Shown one piece after another: positions 43,501-52,632 of a stretch of 64,000 bases of DNA (position 1 is its first letter; the number at the start of each line of letters is the position of its first letter). Origin of the DNA: Dendrolimus kikuchii (Eukaryota > Arthropoda > Insecta > Lepidoptera > Lasiocampidae). Below the pieces are notes generated by a model that was not told where the DNA came from, ran no database searches, and saw only the letters and a list, made by a program, of their open reading frames with translations. The translations under genes were made by a program, and so were the position numbers. Location: the NCBI GenBank assembly GCA_019925095.2, contig CM034391.1, forward strand, positions 5,545,051 through 5,609,050. The letters are read 5' to 3'.

Positions 43501-46471
43501 GAGGCGATCTCCTAAGATGGTTTAGCTCCTATATTGACAATCGCAGTCAAGCCGTTGTTTTAGGAAATTACATGTCCAAATGGATGCACATTCCAAGTGG
43601 AGTACCTCAAGGCTCATTGCTAGGTCCTTTACTGTTTCTAATTTTTATCTCCGATATAGACAGCTGTTTCATGAACTCATCTATCTTAAATTTTGCCGAT
43701 GATATGAAAGTTTTCAAGTCTGTGAACTGCGTAGATGATGCTGTAGCATTACAAGAGGATCTAGATCGGTTGGATAATTACTGTTCACTAAATAGGTTAG
43801 ATCTGAATACTGAAAAATGTTCGTGTATAACTTTCACAAGAAAAAAGACACCTATATTATTTGATTACTTTTTAAAAGGGCAAAAGCTTCAATCAGTACA
43901 AGAAATCAAAGATCTTGGTGTTATACACGATTCCAAACTATTATTTGACAAACATGTCACTGCTATTATCAATAAAGCTTCTAGAGCACTAGGGTTCCTT
44001 ATGCGTTTCTCGAAAGATTTTACTCAGGCTAAAACATTCAAAATTCTATATTCTACATATGTTCGATCTCATTTAGAATACGCTTCACAAGTCTGGAATC
44101 CAAGATATGACGTATACATTAAACGCATTGAACGAATACAAGTAAAATTTATTAAATATCTAAATTTTAGGACCAACTCCAAATTAAAAGATTTTAGTAT
44201 ATCATGTAAGAATCACCATTTTCTGAAACTCGCACAGCGCCGGGAAATCGCTGATTTAACTTTCCTATCTCGTATTGTAAACTCCCAGAAATTCGATTGT
44301 CCTGAATTACTTAACAAAATAGATATATATACTCCTCGACACTCTTTCCGTCATAGTCCCTATTTTGCTTTGAAATCGGTTGACACGAACTATCGCCAAA
44401 ATAGTTTTCTTTATCGATCGTGTACTACCTATAATAAATTAATTCGCAGCTATGATTTGGATATAACGGGTACCTCAGTGTCTGGTTTTAGGAATAAACT
44501 CAATGATCTATATTTTGAATTTTAGTGTGTAATGAGCAGGTTTTCTTAGGGTGTTAGATTTCTTTTTTCATGTTTAAATTACTTTTTTTTCTCTCTCTTT
44601 GTTTTTAGTTCTCTGATCTCTGATTAGATATCTTAATTTATTTCTATCTGTGGTGACTTGTTAATAGCTCACTATCACTAATGTGTTATTATTACAATGT
44701 GAATAGCTGATAGTCATCCAAAAATTGTAAAATTTTTTTATTGCAGGAGATCAGCAGACAGGCAGACGGCCCACTTGACAGTCGCCTATGGACACTTGCA
44801 ACACCAAAGGTGCTACAAATGTGCTGCTGCTCTCTTAAGGGGAACTGGAACCTGGTCACTAATGCCGGAACACAACTCAAGGTTGTTATGGCGGCATACC
44901 CTAGACCAGGGGTGGTAGCCATCCAGTCGGGCAAATGCCCTACCACCTGGCTGTAGGTTGTTTAGTCGCCTCTTACGACAGGCCACCCGGCCGCAGGAAA
45001 TTCTATTCTTTCTCTGTTCCTGCACGGATAAAAGCTCTTTCGCAAAGACTGTCAAACAGCACTGTGCTATGAGTGTACATAATATATAGAGTTGTGTTTG
45101 TCAATTATTTCAGTAACATGCAACTGTAATAAAGCCAATTCTTAAAAATGGCAATGTCGCTTGAAACAACATAAAAATTACCAATACGTATAACATTATA
45201 TGTACATATGTTTTTTAAGATTATATTATAATATTAAAATCACAAAAGTTACCAAGTAATGGTAAGAAAATATACTGGTAGGGCAGTATCTTCGAAAATA
45301 CCGGTAATTACCTACAATTTTAAAGATAATTCATAACATTTTCAAGACCTGCTTTTAAGTTTTACTAGAGACCATTTTTATATTTGTTGTTACAATTAAA
45401 AAAATAAACCCATTTTCACATGTATACATTAATACAGATGGATAAAAAGGTTAAAGGCTATCTTTCAATGACTTTTATGATATATGGCAATCAAATCAAT
45501 ACCCAGTAAATGGACATTATAGGCTATTGGCTTTTTCAAGTCCAAAATACTTACAAATCCCCTTGTATATTGATTAAGTAGTGGGTTGTCTCCCACAGCA
45601 ATGTCAGCGAGAGCCTTTCTAACATGATCAGGTGCATGGTAATCGGGAAATCCTTGTCCAAGATTCACAGCTGGTTTGTATTCTAGATTTAGTTGAATGT
45701 ATTCTACCCTGAAATTTACAGAATACAACATTAAAGTATGTTTGAAATTTGTATTTGTAATAATAAGAATATGGACACATTTTACCATAAATTCTACCAT
45801 TATTTACATATAAATAAACAGGCATTAAAATGACATTTTACTTTTATATTAACAATAATTATTTTAATTATAGCTTACACAAAAATTAAAGTGCTATTTG
45901 ACTCTATTTACTTCTACCAACTGAAGATATCGTAAACAGGTATGATCATACAAAATCTATGAGGTCACGACATTTTGTAAAATAATAAAAAATATTTCAA
46001 TTCATTTGACTATCCACTCTCTAATTATGCAAACAAATTATATAAAAAAAACATATTGTACATATGCACACTATACAAGTAACACACTTGTGCTATGGAT
46101 TGCATACAAAAGTGAACCCTAAAGTTTATCTCAAACATCTAGATCAAAACAAGGGAAACTGGATCTCAAACATAAAAAGTAAGTGCATTACAGCAAAAAT
46201 AAAGCAATTGATTACATAACCTACAGCACATGTAAACTAAGAAATTCGTTCATGTTGCTAACAGATTGAGGTAATTTAAAATAATTATATAATTGCTTGT
46301 TTACCAAACACTTTTCTCTCCGGTTCCATAGCGAGTTGGCAGACTAAATTTATCCGACATAACACCAGCTTGTTTACTATTGTTTCTAACAATTTGTACG
46401 GGCTTTATCTGTTTCACTATTCCAGTATGCGCACTCACAGCTGCTAACAACGTTTGACTTCGTCTGAACAT
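31553..46471 (-). CDS. Kyat: Kynurenine aminotransferase / cysteine conjugate beta-lyase
   Basis: Nine exons on the minus strand, listed 5' to 3' by plus-strand interval: 46305-46471, 45555-45708, 39023-39149, 38754-38863, 36582-36825, 34772-34938, 33671-33857, 32872-33035 and 31553-31615. Phases agree throughout and give 460 aa. This is a fold-type I PLP enzyme that transaminates kynurenine and 3-hydroxykynurenine. Visible residues are LGQGFPDY, Asn223 in NTPHNPLGK, Asp251 in LSDEVYEWM, the Schiff-base Lys285 in GSAGKTFS, and the carboxylate-binding Arg in FARFCF. The basic, Ser/Arg-containing first ~40 residues ([10 protein letters not shown]...) look like a mitochondrial presequence. A second Met (in AGVMSDKF) would give a cytosolic form. 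The start is the ATG at 46471; the frame extends upstream only through a TTG. Intron 2 (6.4 kb) hosts a complete LINE in the opposite orientation. The gene is convergent with Elp3. Confidence 0.95.
31841..31905. repeat. 31-bp near-perfect hairpin, 3-nt loop
   Basis: TGCGAGAGTTCGCTCTTTAG... (31841-31871) pairs with 31875-31905 with one mismatch and one G:T-compatible change; loop GGA. Lies in the last intron of the aminotransferase gene. Confidence 0.93.
33040..33335 (-). repeat. Degenerate minisatellite beside aminotransferase exon 8
   Basis: About seven to eight irregular units built on GTCTGTCAAAGGCATATTTT plus CATCATATTCTCAAA. The array begins at the exon 8 acceptor itself, so it may include part of the branch-point region. 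Confidence 0.75.
34390..34747 (+). mobile_element. Helitron-like element, degenerate
   Basis: ATTCCCGGACATAAATCTGC and the end GTCCAACGTGGACAAAACCG, then AAAGCGCTAGTT, match the element at 38310-38645. It ends just downstream of exon 6, about 25 bp into intron 6. Confidence 0.6.
35237..35551 (-). repeat. Family A retroposon, long form (TACTCGTAGATGGGA subfamily)
   Basis: TTGCTGGAGTACAGCAGACA through CCGTTCCTGCACGGA. Shares TACTCGTAGATGGGA with the copy at 1548, unlike the CTCTTAAGGGAGACTGG majority. Confidence 0.9.
35940..36181 (-). repeat. Family A retroposon, short form
   Basis: T-tract, TTGCAGGAATTTAGCAAACA through GCCCTACCACTTGGCA. Same 5' end point as the other short copies. Confidence 0.92.
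36890..37190 (+). repeat. Family A retroposon, long form
   Basis: ATGCAGGAACGGAGAAATAA through CTTCAATAAAAATAAAAT. Lies about 65 bp upstream of aminotransferase exon 5, in intron 4. Confidence 0.9.
37358..37615. mobile_element. MITE with ACGTTCCATTAG ends
   Basis: ACGTTCCATTAGGGACTCAC followed by AACG is mirrored by CGTTGTGAGCTACTAATGGA followed by ACG. An internal CCCGTTCCACTTG/CAAGTGGAACGG pair is also inverted. Confidence 0.75.
37617..37853. mobile_element. MITE with ~90-bp inverted arms
   Basis: AACTCATCGTAGCT and AGTTAACGCAATTTCGTATG in the left arm mirror CATACAAAATTGCGTTAACT and AGCTACGATGAGTT in the right arm. Directly abuts the preceding MITE. Confidence 0.8.
38045..38170 (+). repeat. 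Family A retroposon, 5'-truncated
   Basis: Begins at CTTAAGAGAGCACCAGCGCA and ends TTGCAATAAAAAAAAAA. Only the 3' ~125 bp is present. Confidence 0.88.
38310..38645 (+). mobile_element. Helitron-like non-autonomous element
   Basis: TGTTCGGGATTCACATAAAA, ACTGAGCCGATTTCGATGCG and the 3' end GTCCAACGTGGACGAAGTCG followed by CCTAGT. Ends about 110 bp before aminotransferase exon 4. Confidence 0.65.
39160..40125. other. Aminotransferase intron 2, no supported feature
   Basis: AT-rich intron upstream of the LINE. Short frames on either strand look like chance. Confidence 0.4.
40268..41188 (+). CDS. LINE ORF1: PHD-like finger, coiled coil, FP-like C-terminus
   Basis: 306 aa. Residues 1-53 hold a PHD-like zinc-binding cluster (ICSAC, VECSSC, FSCAGI, WKCSSC). 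Residues about 65-135 are heptad-rich and probably coiled coil ([18 protein letters not shown]). The C-terminal ~120 residues resemble the nucleic-acid-binding FP-type domain found in many lepidopteran LINE ORF1 proteins ([46 protein letters not shown]). In this group ORF1 binds element RNA and forms the RNP. The frame is intact. Its last 94 nt overlap the next open frame, which starts at 41095. Function is assigned by family resemblance only. Confidence 0.88.
   Translation: MICSACNVKCSDGVECSSCKNKYDFSCAGISETGYRRLGAERRAAWKCSSCRISSPIPMSPGGEQMDAILGKLNDMALKLECLPSLISDVKGIKSNMELLQSSNEEAIKKIQEFASRVDAVESRIASVEMIADTASDTKAQMDILLRNDISRDQWSRMNNAEIKGIPFIKSENLFSILEKIGIAINYKVDKSQINYISRIPTFNNKEKSVIVSFLNRYIKEDFVAAARAKKSLLASALGFADSNQRVFVNDHLSPEYKKLLTKTKSVAKEKGFQYVWVKFSKIHVRKNDTSHVLTINSPQDLLKLK
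41095..41658 (+). CDS. Candidate overlapping middle ORF of the LINE (187 codons)
   Basis: An open frame in the third phase begins inside ORF1 and runs through the whole inter-ORF gap. Its TGA overlaps the ORF2 ATG as ATGA (41655-41658). The product would be rich in Leu, Ile, Phe, Tyr and Cys, with several hydrophobic stretches, and I recognise no domain. The DNA here is T-rich and G-poor on this strand, which lowers stop frequency, so the frame may be chance or an inter-ORF spacer. The exact ATGA coupling to ORF2 is what makes it worth listing. Confidence 0.3.
   Translation: MGKIFKNTCTKKRYFPRPNDKLTSRLVKIKIIVSLPTIVLNFCALILKLFIYHLLKTNFLSIILQYTLKPSLLLSTPERISDLCVKNVYLLNFLTRSICILLYRCQLENIFISFFCRCTMYYHYCFLLTCSFSQYYRLVYFTELPTIVVLCCIQISETNIKHRGHLYYLYVLYEIIIFIEFLFITSL
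41655..44525 (+). CDS. LINE ORF2: AP endonuclease and reverse transcriptase
   Basis: 956 aa, uninterrupted. The N-terminal APE-type endonuclease (residues 1-230) shows [29 protein letters not shown] and [11 protein letters not shown]. The RT domain (about 450-770) shows [61 protein letters not shown] and the catalytic FADD box ([10 protein letters not shown]). The C-terminal region has [10 protein letters not shown], typical of the Jockey/CR1 group. The protein nicks target DNA and primes cDNA synthesis on element RNA. All catalytic Asp/Glu/Asn/His positions I can identify are kept, so the enzyme looks functional. Confidence 0.95.
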   Translation: MTDINLYYQNVRGLRTKTKSFWRNVCLNNYDIFLLTETWLLDGILDGELFDSRYTVWRRDRCYYLTKQTMGGGVLIAVQKKFCVVGRPEWCSSAEDQWVSLKISEDNYLHICVVYLCNQKEGYNFSDQLTNFLNNLRNIVISHPNDKILVAGDFNMSSITWVRSNDTNYLEAPNVVGLNEIEFIDELALLDLHQFNNVCNAYGRLLDLILCNDNMSVRNCTDPLVALDPYHNALVLSFPIEIKTMLKPASRIKYCFWQANYEDINNELSNTDWTSSFSNKSLEGSIAVFYQRLNEIRDKYVPQRTIMSKHFPPWYTPALKKVLKEKYKYYKKHKNYGMLSDAHTLDLLRKRAFTLEKKAYKSYILNIENSLKNNPKLFWSHLKNTSKNSNIPENMTLDNEVATSGNEICDLFANYFHSTFCQPSTSSNTLNISNFSTNLDANISTVEINCSIVKNKLKSLDPYKSAGPDNFPPVFFIRCANKLSYPLSYLLQESLRTGHMPNIWKSAYISPVYKKGPKHLISNYRPISKLCVVAKVFEKIVYEQLYDALKTSLPISQHGFLKGRSTVSNLILFNEFITDTMDSGFQADVIYTDYSKAFDRINHEILICKLCNSGIRGDLLRWFSSYIDNRSQAVVLGNYMSKWMHIPSGVPQGSLLGPLLFLIFISDIDSCFMNSSILNFADDMKVFKSVNCVDDAVALQEDLDRLDNYCSLNRLDLNTEKCSCITFTRKKTPILFDYFLKGQKLQSVQEIKDLGVIHDSKLLFDKHVTAIINKASRALGFLMRFSKDFTQAKTFKILYSTYVRSHLEYASQVWNPRYDVYIKRIERIQVKFIKYLNFRTNSKLKDFSISCKNHHFLKLAQRREIADLTFLSRIVNSQKFDCPELLNKIDIYTPRHSFRHSPYFALKSVDTNYRQNSFLYRSCTTYNKLIRSYDLDITGTSVSGFRNKLNDLYFEF
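44732..45029 (-). repeat. Family A retroposon, long form
   Basis: T-tract and GCAGGAGATCAGCAGACAGG through TCTGTTCCTGCACGGAT. It lies about 50 bp beyond the LINE 3' end and lacks the GATGGAAAGCGGTTACC segment (a small deletion at about 44778). Confidence 0.9.
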
Positions 46472-46474
46472 TAT

Positions 46475-47500
46475 AATAAAAGATAACAAGATAAAATTGT
46501 AATAGGAAATGTACGATCTTAACCTATGTTGACATGACAGACTAGATTACGCAAAAAATAATTGTAAAACAAGTATACACTATACAACTCTACTTACTGA
46601 TAAGATAATCTACGTAACAATAAAGTCAAACTCATTCAAAATGCAAATTAAACAATGTTTTTATTTTAAAAGTACCGCATTGTTAAATTGTTAATGTTAT
46701 TCGACTGACATTTGACGAATGACATTTGTTGTTAAAATTTATTTATTTAACTTTTGGCCTGATAACAAAGTCTATATGCTAATTTACTTTGATTTATTGA
46801 ATACTTCACTTAATAAAACTCAACCAACTTGAAGGTCTTTTAGCTAAAATTGTTGGCTTGTGTGTGCCTTACTACAATATATTATAGATAATACGCTATA
46901 GTATATATGAAAATTCTAGTTCTGGTGGCTGTACAAAGAATCACATTTCACTTTAAATCACAAATTGCTTAAATATTTATATCTTACTATTGTTCGTTTT
47001 ATTCAACCTTACAGCAAAATACCGTTTTTCTAGTTACCGATAAAAACTTCTATTTTTATATTTGAATATTATACTAGAGACTTTATTGTTGCTTCGTTCA
47101 CTTAGATTTCAAGTTGATGCATCCATTAAAAAGTATCTTTGTCTTTTTTATCGAAAATAGGTATATATATCTGCATTGAATTTCGTGATATTCGGTTCAT
47201 TTAACTTCGATACCGTGAAACCATTAGCAGGAAAAAAATAGGAATAGAAATTGGTTAATTCTCATACGACCCATCACACATGTTTTGAATAAATGGATAA
47301 ATGAAGATGGGACTCAAAAATTTTCTAGCATCGAAAGCGCCCTACTTTTTAAAATATATATTGCGTAAAATTGCTCTCGTTTCAGATAATTACTAAAGCC
47401 AATTTTGTGCTGCGAAACACAAAAAGCAGGTTGGTAAAATGACGCCAAATTAGGCGCGTAAAACGAGGGTAACAGAGTAGGAAAATAAGTTACGTTTTAA
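46475..47500. other. Upstream region of the aminotransferase gene, nothing recognised
   Basis: Contains the unmapped 5' UTR and promoter. I see no convincing TATA or initiator arrangement. Confidence 0.35.
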
Positions 47501-47509
47501 TAAACAGCC

Positions 47510-48060
47510 AAGTTACTAGGTATAATTATGATAATAAAAACGATTTTGGTCTGAAAATATCATAATTTCTAAAATAAGCAAAGTATATTTTCCTTTTGAA
47601 TTATTAAAAGACCCTATGTAATGCACATCTTTGGAGAAATTGAGTGAAGTACCAACCACCAACCTTATATGTAATCTTTCACTCTCTATTTTAACCTGGA
47701 GATATCCACTTAACTTTCTATTGCGGTGGAAGTGCAGCGAAGGCGCGTGGGACTCACCATGTTGGGGTAATATTAGCACCTTCAAGGAAATATAATGACT
47801 ACCCGAGTCGGGGATAACCACTAAAACCCTTTGGTGTTCCTTCCTTCGCGTTTATGCCAGTGCTACAGGTACACAACTGGGCCACTCTTCGGGCTCTGGT
47901 AGACGGTGGTCCATTGGCTTCATCCATTGCCGGGGGAAGTATAGCCCCCGGTGTCATCCCTTAGTTATGTGGGGCTTATAATTCGCCCCACGGGAGGAGA
48001 GTCGAGTGCACGCGGAACACGGTGCACTGTTCTTTATCTGGTCACGAGTAGAAACCCTAA
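47510..48060 (-). mobile_element. R1-clade LINE 3' end
   Basis: The minus strand reads CCCCCGGCAATGGATGAAGC, CACTGGCATAAACGCGAAGG, then AAAGGGTTTTAGTGGTTATC. This is the same order of motifs as in the copies at 1741 and 50450. Ends are approximate. Confidence 0.6.
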
Positions 48061-48729
48061 CATTTCGCTTTCCATGACCTGACGAGCACTTGGACAATTT
48101 TATGTGTTACATGAAAATTTTAATATGATTTTTGCACAATATTTTCACTTTAAGTACATTTTGATCTTAATATAGGTTGAAACTCAATAATAGAATCAAA
48201 AGACTTTGTTGTCAAAATAATATTATGTAAAATACATTTAATATTTGTATTTTGTACCCAAACAAGGTGTTCACTTTTCTTATATCGACCGCGGTTGATT
48301 CAATTTCCTCTTGAAATATCAGTATCATGTGCGGCATTGAAGGTAATAAGAGTTTATGGTAAATAGATTGGTTGGAAGAAAGTTTTAAAGGTATCAACTT
48401 ATCGGTACTTCTTATTCTTTTTTACAGACTTCAAAAAGGACGAGATTCTCAACTCTACTGTATGTTATCTCATTTATATGTTGTTATCTCAGCAACAGCC
48501 TGGTACATATTGCCATCGCCCTACATTGCTTGATGTAGTCGTGACGTCATAGTTGACGAGAATTGATCGTGACTGAGCAATTTTAGTTCCTCGTGTAAGA
48601 GCACCTTAAGAGATCGTTACATTCGTTTGTTCGTTTAACTCTGTATTTTACAGTCATTTTTCTCAAACTCTTTTTATTCTATAGCGGCCCGTCTAGGCCT
48701 CGTACAGGTGGACATTTATTTTTTAAACA

Positions 48730-48910
48730 TTTTGAGGAGGGTGGTTTTAGTGGAGTACTGAGTTGGTCGGTAGGTTGGTTTCGAGTCTCCACACAAGCCG
48801 GTCGATTAGTGTTTGGCAGCCCCCAGGGGATTGCCTCCATAATCGACTATGGTCTAATCCCTAGCAAAGGACCCGGTATTATATTGGTATTATAAATGCA
48901 TTTCACCCGC
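48730..48910 (+). mobile_element. R1-clade-like LINE 3' UTR fragment
   Basis: GAGGAGGGTGGTTTTAGTGG then AGTACTGAG and GGCAGCCCCCAGGGGATTGC. The GGTTTTAGTGG signature marks it; the rest is degenerate. Confidence 0.45.
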
Positions 48911-48949
48911 CTTAAAAAAAATCCACTAAACCATAGATACTATACACTG

Positions 48950-49440
48950 TCAATAAATATTCTACTGCTAGGCTCAGGCAACCCAATATAGGACAATGGA
49001 TAGTATATCTTTCCTCTTGCTGGGCCAAGGCGGCTTGGCGCTTTTAACACATCGACTACCTCGATTTACAGGTTGCTTCACCATGCCTTACTTCGCCCTC
49101 AGCACGTGGTAATTATAATAATAAGCTTATTAGGTCAGACGTTGCGTCCGGTTTTTGCTCTATGTAGGGCCGGATCGGGGGGGGGGGGGGGGGTTTAGGC
49201 GGGGCCTAAGGCCCGGGTGGCCAATTCAGAGGGCGGCAAATTCCAACTTCGCAGACCAATGACATGACTCATCATTAACGCAACTTTGACCACTGACACG
49301 TCCAGTACTTTAAGCACATAAATTACATTTCGCAGGGCACTTAAGCATAAGTTAGAAATCACAGACGCATTCGTGTCTATCAGTGGCGATGAAATGATGA
49401 TGATGATGATAAAGGTAAAAATATAGGCGAGCGAGAGCGG
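48950..49440. repeat. Mixed degenerate repeat with poly-G tract and ATG microsatellite
   Basis: A run of about 18 G at 49177-49194, a GATGATGATGATGAT run near 49395-49411, and an unclassified LINE-like stretch at 48968-49110. No gene. Confidence 0.5.
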
Positions 49441-49904
49441 CATTTTTCAGTTTTTCCTCCTTCGTCAAAAATTCAAGATTGCGTTTGCTATATCAAATAA
49501 TGAGGTGTTATATATAAAACGGGAGAAGCGAGGTTGACTCTGTAGTTAAAGTTGTACTTAAGCCTATTAAACTAAAGAAATATTATGTAAAAATAATTTT
49601 TGTTTTCGATTGAGAAACCAAGGTTTCTTATATAGTGCCACAGCTTATAAAACTCAATGTCTTTGTTCATTTTTGTCATGTGTCACAACGTAAAATGTTG
49701 GTTTTAGTAATGTTCAAGTAATTCTTGTCACGTTTTCAATTTTGCCCTGATATCTTTTGCATGGAGAACAAAGTTCTGTTTTAAATGAATTGATTACATT
49801 TGTTTTTATTTTATCTTAGCAAATCAGCATTGTCATTATTATCAACAACTTAGTACAATAGGTCATAAAAATGCAAGTTTATAAAAATGTAATATGATTA
49901 TGTC

Positions 49905-50437
49905 GAGCCTTTACCGCTATTTTGTCGTAAGCGACATTTATACCAAGTATATTTTTTGTTACAACAGGTAGGTATTTTAAACAATTATTTTGTTTTAAGA
50001 TTTTCAGTTTTAGTTAGATTAGATCGTACTGAATCAAAAACTGAGTCTTAAAACAATGTTATTATTTTAAATATATTTAGCAACAATAAATTACCATCGG
50101 ACAACCAGGCGCACCGGCTTGCGCCACCGTTACGTGGTGGAAATACCACCAGTCACAAGTAAGCGTTTCGCTTCATCTTTTCTGATGCGTACTGCCGAAG
50201 AGTGGAATAACTTTCCGGAATCTGTTTTTCCTGACAAATACAATCTTCAAGTCTTCAAGTCACAAGTGAATAGGTATCTTCTAGGTAAGCCTGCTCCATC
50301 CTAGACTGCGTCATCACTCAACATCAGGTGAGAAGACAGTGGTTAAGCGCAAACCTATATATACATCCATAAAAAAATATATACTTAGTTTCAAATGTCG
50401 CTTACAATAAAATGGCGGTAAAAGCTCGGTATGTTGA
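49905..50437. mobile_element. Second copy of the GAGCCTTTA MITE, with nested LINE fragment
   Basis: GAGCCTTTACCGCTATTTTG and CGTAAGCGACATTTATACCA at the left. TCAAATGTCGCTTACAATAA and CGGTAAAAGCTCG at the right. The interior is split by the LINE fragment at 50098-50368. Confidence 0.78.
50098..50368 (+). pseudogene. Jockey/CR1-type LINE 3' fragment, copy 2
   Basis: Frame with [37 protein letters not shown] and [16 protein letters not shown], then stop and a short 3' UTR ending near CATAAAAAAA. C-terminus only; nested in a MITE. Confidence 0.8.
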
Positions 50438-50449
50438 ACTAGGATAGGT

Positions 50450-50748
50450 ACGTATATCCCCCGGCAATGGAAGAGGCCTAGTGAGGGAGGCTTGCGCCTG
50501 TCAGGGCATGCAGAATTGGGAATCCTGCTATCTTGTAGCCCTGGCATAAGGCGCAGGACGGAACACGCAGGGGTTTTAGTGAGTATCCCTAACTAGGGAG
50601 TGGCAATAGCATGGCACCAGTCCTGACTGCGTACGCTAATGTCACCCCCGATCTGGCGAATCCCACACTCACGGGTGGCGAGTTATCCCCCCAGGCTTCT
50701 ATGTCTGTCGCGGCTTAGTCCTCAAACGGATTTCCCCCAAGAAAAGTA
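50450..50748 (+). mobile_element. R1-clade LINE 3' end
   Basis: CCCCCGGCAATGGAAGAGGC, GCCCTGGCATAAGGCGCAGG and GGGGTTTTAGTGAGTATCCC, closing at CTCAAACGGATTTCCCCC plus a short A-rich end. Same subfamily as 1741-2133. Confidence 0.75.
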
Positions 50749-50819
50749 TAGGTAGGTATAAATATTAAACATACACGAATATTTGATTTATTCCTGTTTC
50801 AATTCCTAAAAATTTATAG

Positions 50820-51118
50820 CAACTAGCGGTCCCGGCAGACGTTGCCCTGCTCTAAAAAAGTGATTATCTAAAACCCAATTCTAGCACCATTTACCGGATT
50901 CAATTGTGAATCTAAACCATCCCGGGACCCACTCAAATGCACACAAAACAATTAATCAAATTCCTGAAACCCAATTGCAACACCACCTACGGGGCCCAAT
51001 TGTGAATGCAAACCTTCCCGGGACCCATTTAAACACACAAAAAAATTCATCAAAATGGGTTCAACCGTTTAGGAGTTCAGTGAAATACACACGCACAGAA
51101 GAATTATATATAGATATA
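50820..51118 (-). mobile_element. Non-autonomous Helitron
   Basis: The minus strand ends GGCAACGTCTGCCGGGACCG then CTAGTT, and begins near TATCTATATATAATTCTTCT. An internal ~90-bp segment (CCCAATTCTAGCACCA / CCCAATTGCAACACCA) is tandemly duplicated. Confidence 0.7.
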
Positions 51119-51289
51119 AAAATATATAAAGATTTTTCCTTTTTTAAATTTTTTTTCCAATATGTTTAATTGCTTACGTTCATATATATGTATATAACCA
51201 TATTATACTGCAGCATAGAAACCTTATGGGCTTACTCGCGTCGCAGAGAGTCGTGTGAAATACATAAAGTTACATTTTATTGCTGACTA

Positions 51290-51400
51290 ATATAAACAAA
51301 TACAAAAACAAAATGCATAATTACAATACTTCTTGGCAAAACAACAGGCGGCCTCATCGCTAAAAGCCATCTCTTCCATTAACTAATCTAGCGATGTAGG
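51290..51400 (-). repeat. LINE 3'-tail fragment
   Basis: ACAACAGGCGGCCTCATCGC and AGCCATCTCTTCCATTAAC resemble 4290-4400. Confidence 0.4.
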
Positions 51401-51437
51401 TAGAGCTAAAAAAAGATAGGACTGTACAATTTAATTA

Positions 51438-51845
51438 TACATACATACATATATACACATACATAACTTCACGCCAGTTCCCTTGCGGGGTAGGCACGAA
51501 CAACAGAGCGCCATTTAGGCTTATTCTTACACACCTCCCTTGCTTCTTTGACATTAATAACTCTTGTCATGTACGCTCGTCTCTTCTTAAGGCTCCTTAC
51601 ATCACCTTCTGCTAGTACACGATCAATTTGATCATGGAAGGTGTGTCGTGGCCTTCCACGACTTCTGCATCCATCCACTTTTACATTGTATATCTGTTTA
51701 GTCATTCTTTCATCATGCATTCTTTCCACATACCCGAACCACCGGAGCATTCCTTTCCTTACCTTCACCCCGACACTCTCTTTCAGACCAACTCTCTTTC
51801 TTACTTCGGTATTACGAACGCGGTCCGCGAGCGTCACTCCGCAGA
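51438..51845 (-). pseudogene. LINE RT C-terminal fragment with TATG-repeat tail, copy 1
   Basis: Minus frame with GMLRWFGYVERMHDERMTKQ, GCRSRGRPRHTFHDQIDRVL and KNKPKWRSVVRAYPARELA. After the stop comes a TATGTATG-type tail (51438-51467 on plus). Same element as 62795-63165. Confidence 0.82.
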
Positions 51846-51849
51846 TTTA

Positions 51850-52380
51850 AATATACATACTTACACTAATTTATAAATTTAATACATGCATAAATCCAGA
51901 CACATTTATAGAATACCAATGTATACGTATATACAAAATAATGTAAATAAATATATTTGTTAACATTATATATGACAAGCATTTTATATAAACATATATT
52001 ACAATAGATATGAAAGAAAAGAAAGGATCAAGTAAATGTTTTTATATACAAGACAAGTTATATAATACATGTGCCTTAAAATTAGGCACTTTGATATTGT
52101 ACACAAATCTTTTTTATTGATATACTTACCTAACTATTATAGAGGTTAAGACCTAAATATTTTATTGTGTGTATACATAGGCACCATGAAAGTTTAAGCT
52201 AATCAATAACCGGCAGATTACATTTCAGGGGTGAAAATTAAGCAGAGCTCTTTGGGCCAACTATTCATTTATCCAGGTATGGAAGGGCCCAGTTTACACG
52301 TAGCGATTGAATGTCAGTACGACTGACCAACGATTCCAGTCGTCTATATCATCTTAATGCTGTGACTTTCAATGAATTGA
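51850..52380. other. Intergenic, nothing recognised
   Basis: AT-rich sequence without a supported gene or repeat. Confidence 0.4.
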
Positions 52381-52385
52381 TTCTA

Positions 52386-52632
52386 TTTTTTTTTTTTTTT
52401 TTTTTTATTGCAGGAGTTCAGCAGACAGGCAGACGGCCCACGTAATGGAAAGCGGTTACCATCGCCTATGGACATTTGCAACACCGAAGGTGCTACAAAT
52501 GCGCTGCTGCTCTCTTAAGGGTCACTGGAACCTAGTCACTAATGCCGGAACACAACTCAAGGTTGTTATGGCGACATACTTTAGACGAGGGGTGGTAGCC
52601 ATCCAGTCGGGCAAATGCCCTACCACCTGGCA
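52386..52632 (-). repeat. Family A retroposon, short form
   Basis: About 20 T, then TTGCAGGAGTTCAGCAGACA through GCCCTACCACCTGGCA. The long intact A-tail suggests one of the younger copies. Confidence 0.93.

Larger units (their letters stand above)
40130..44681 (+). mobile_element. Full-length Jockey/CR1-group non-LTR retrotransposon
   Basis: The element has two uninterrupted ORFs plus UTRs and lies inside intron 2 of the minus-strand aminotransferase gene. The 5' edge is estimated from a change of character near 40130. The 3' edge is placed at CTATCACTAA (about 44681), because a 3'-end fragment elsewhere (16541-16620, minus) stops at the same point. No polyA tail and no clear target-site duplication could be found by eye. 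Intact ORFs suggest a young copy. It is not named to a family; the group assignment rests on the RT and EN motifs. Confidence 0.85.

Noticed and set aside
46472..46489. Upstream start of the aminotransferase at 46489
   Set aside because: The codon there is TTG. The ATG at 46471 begins a good mitochondrial-type presequence.
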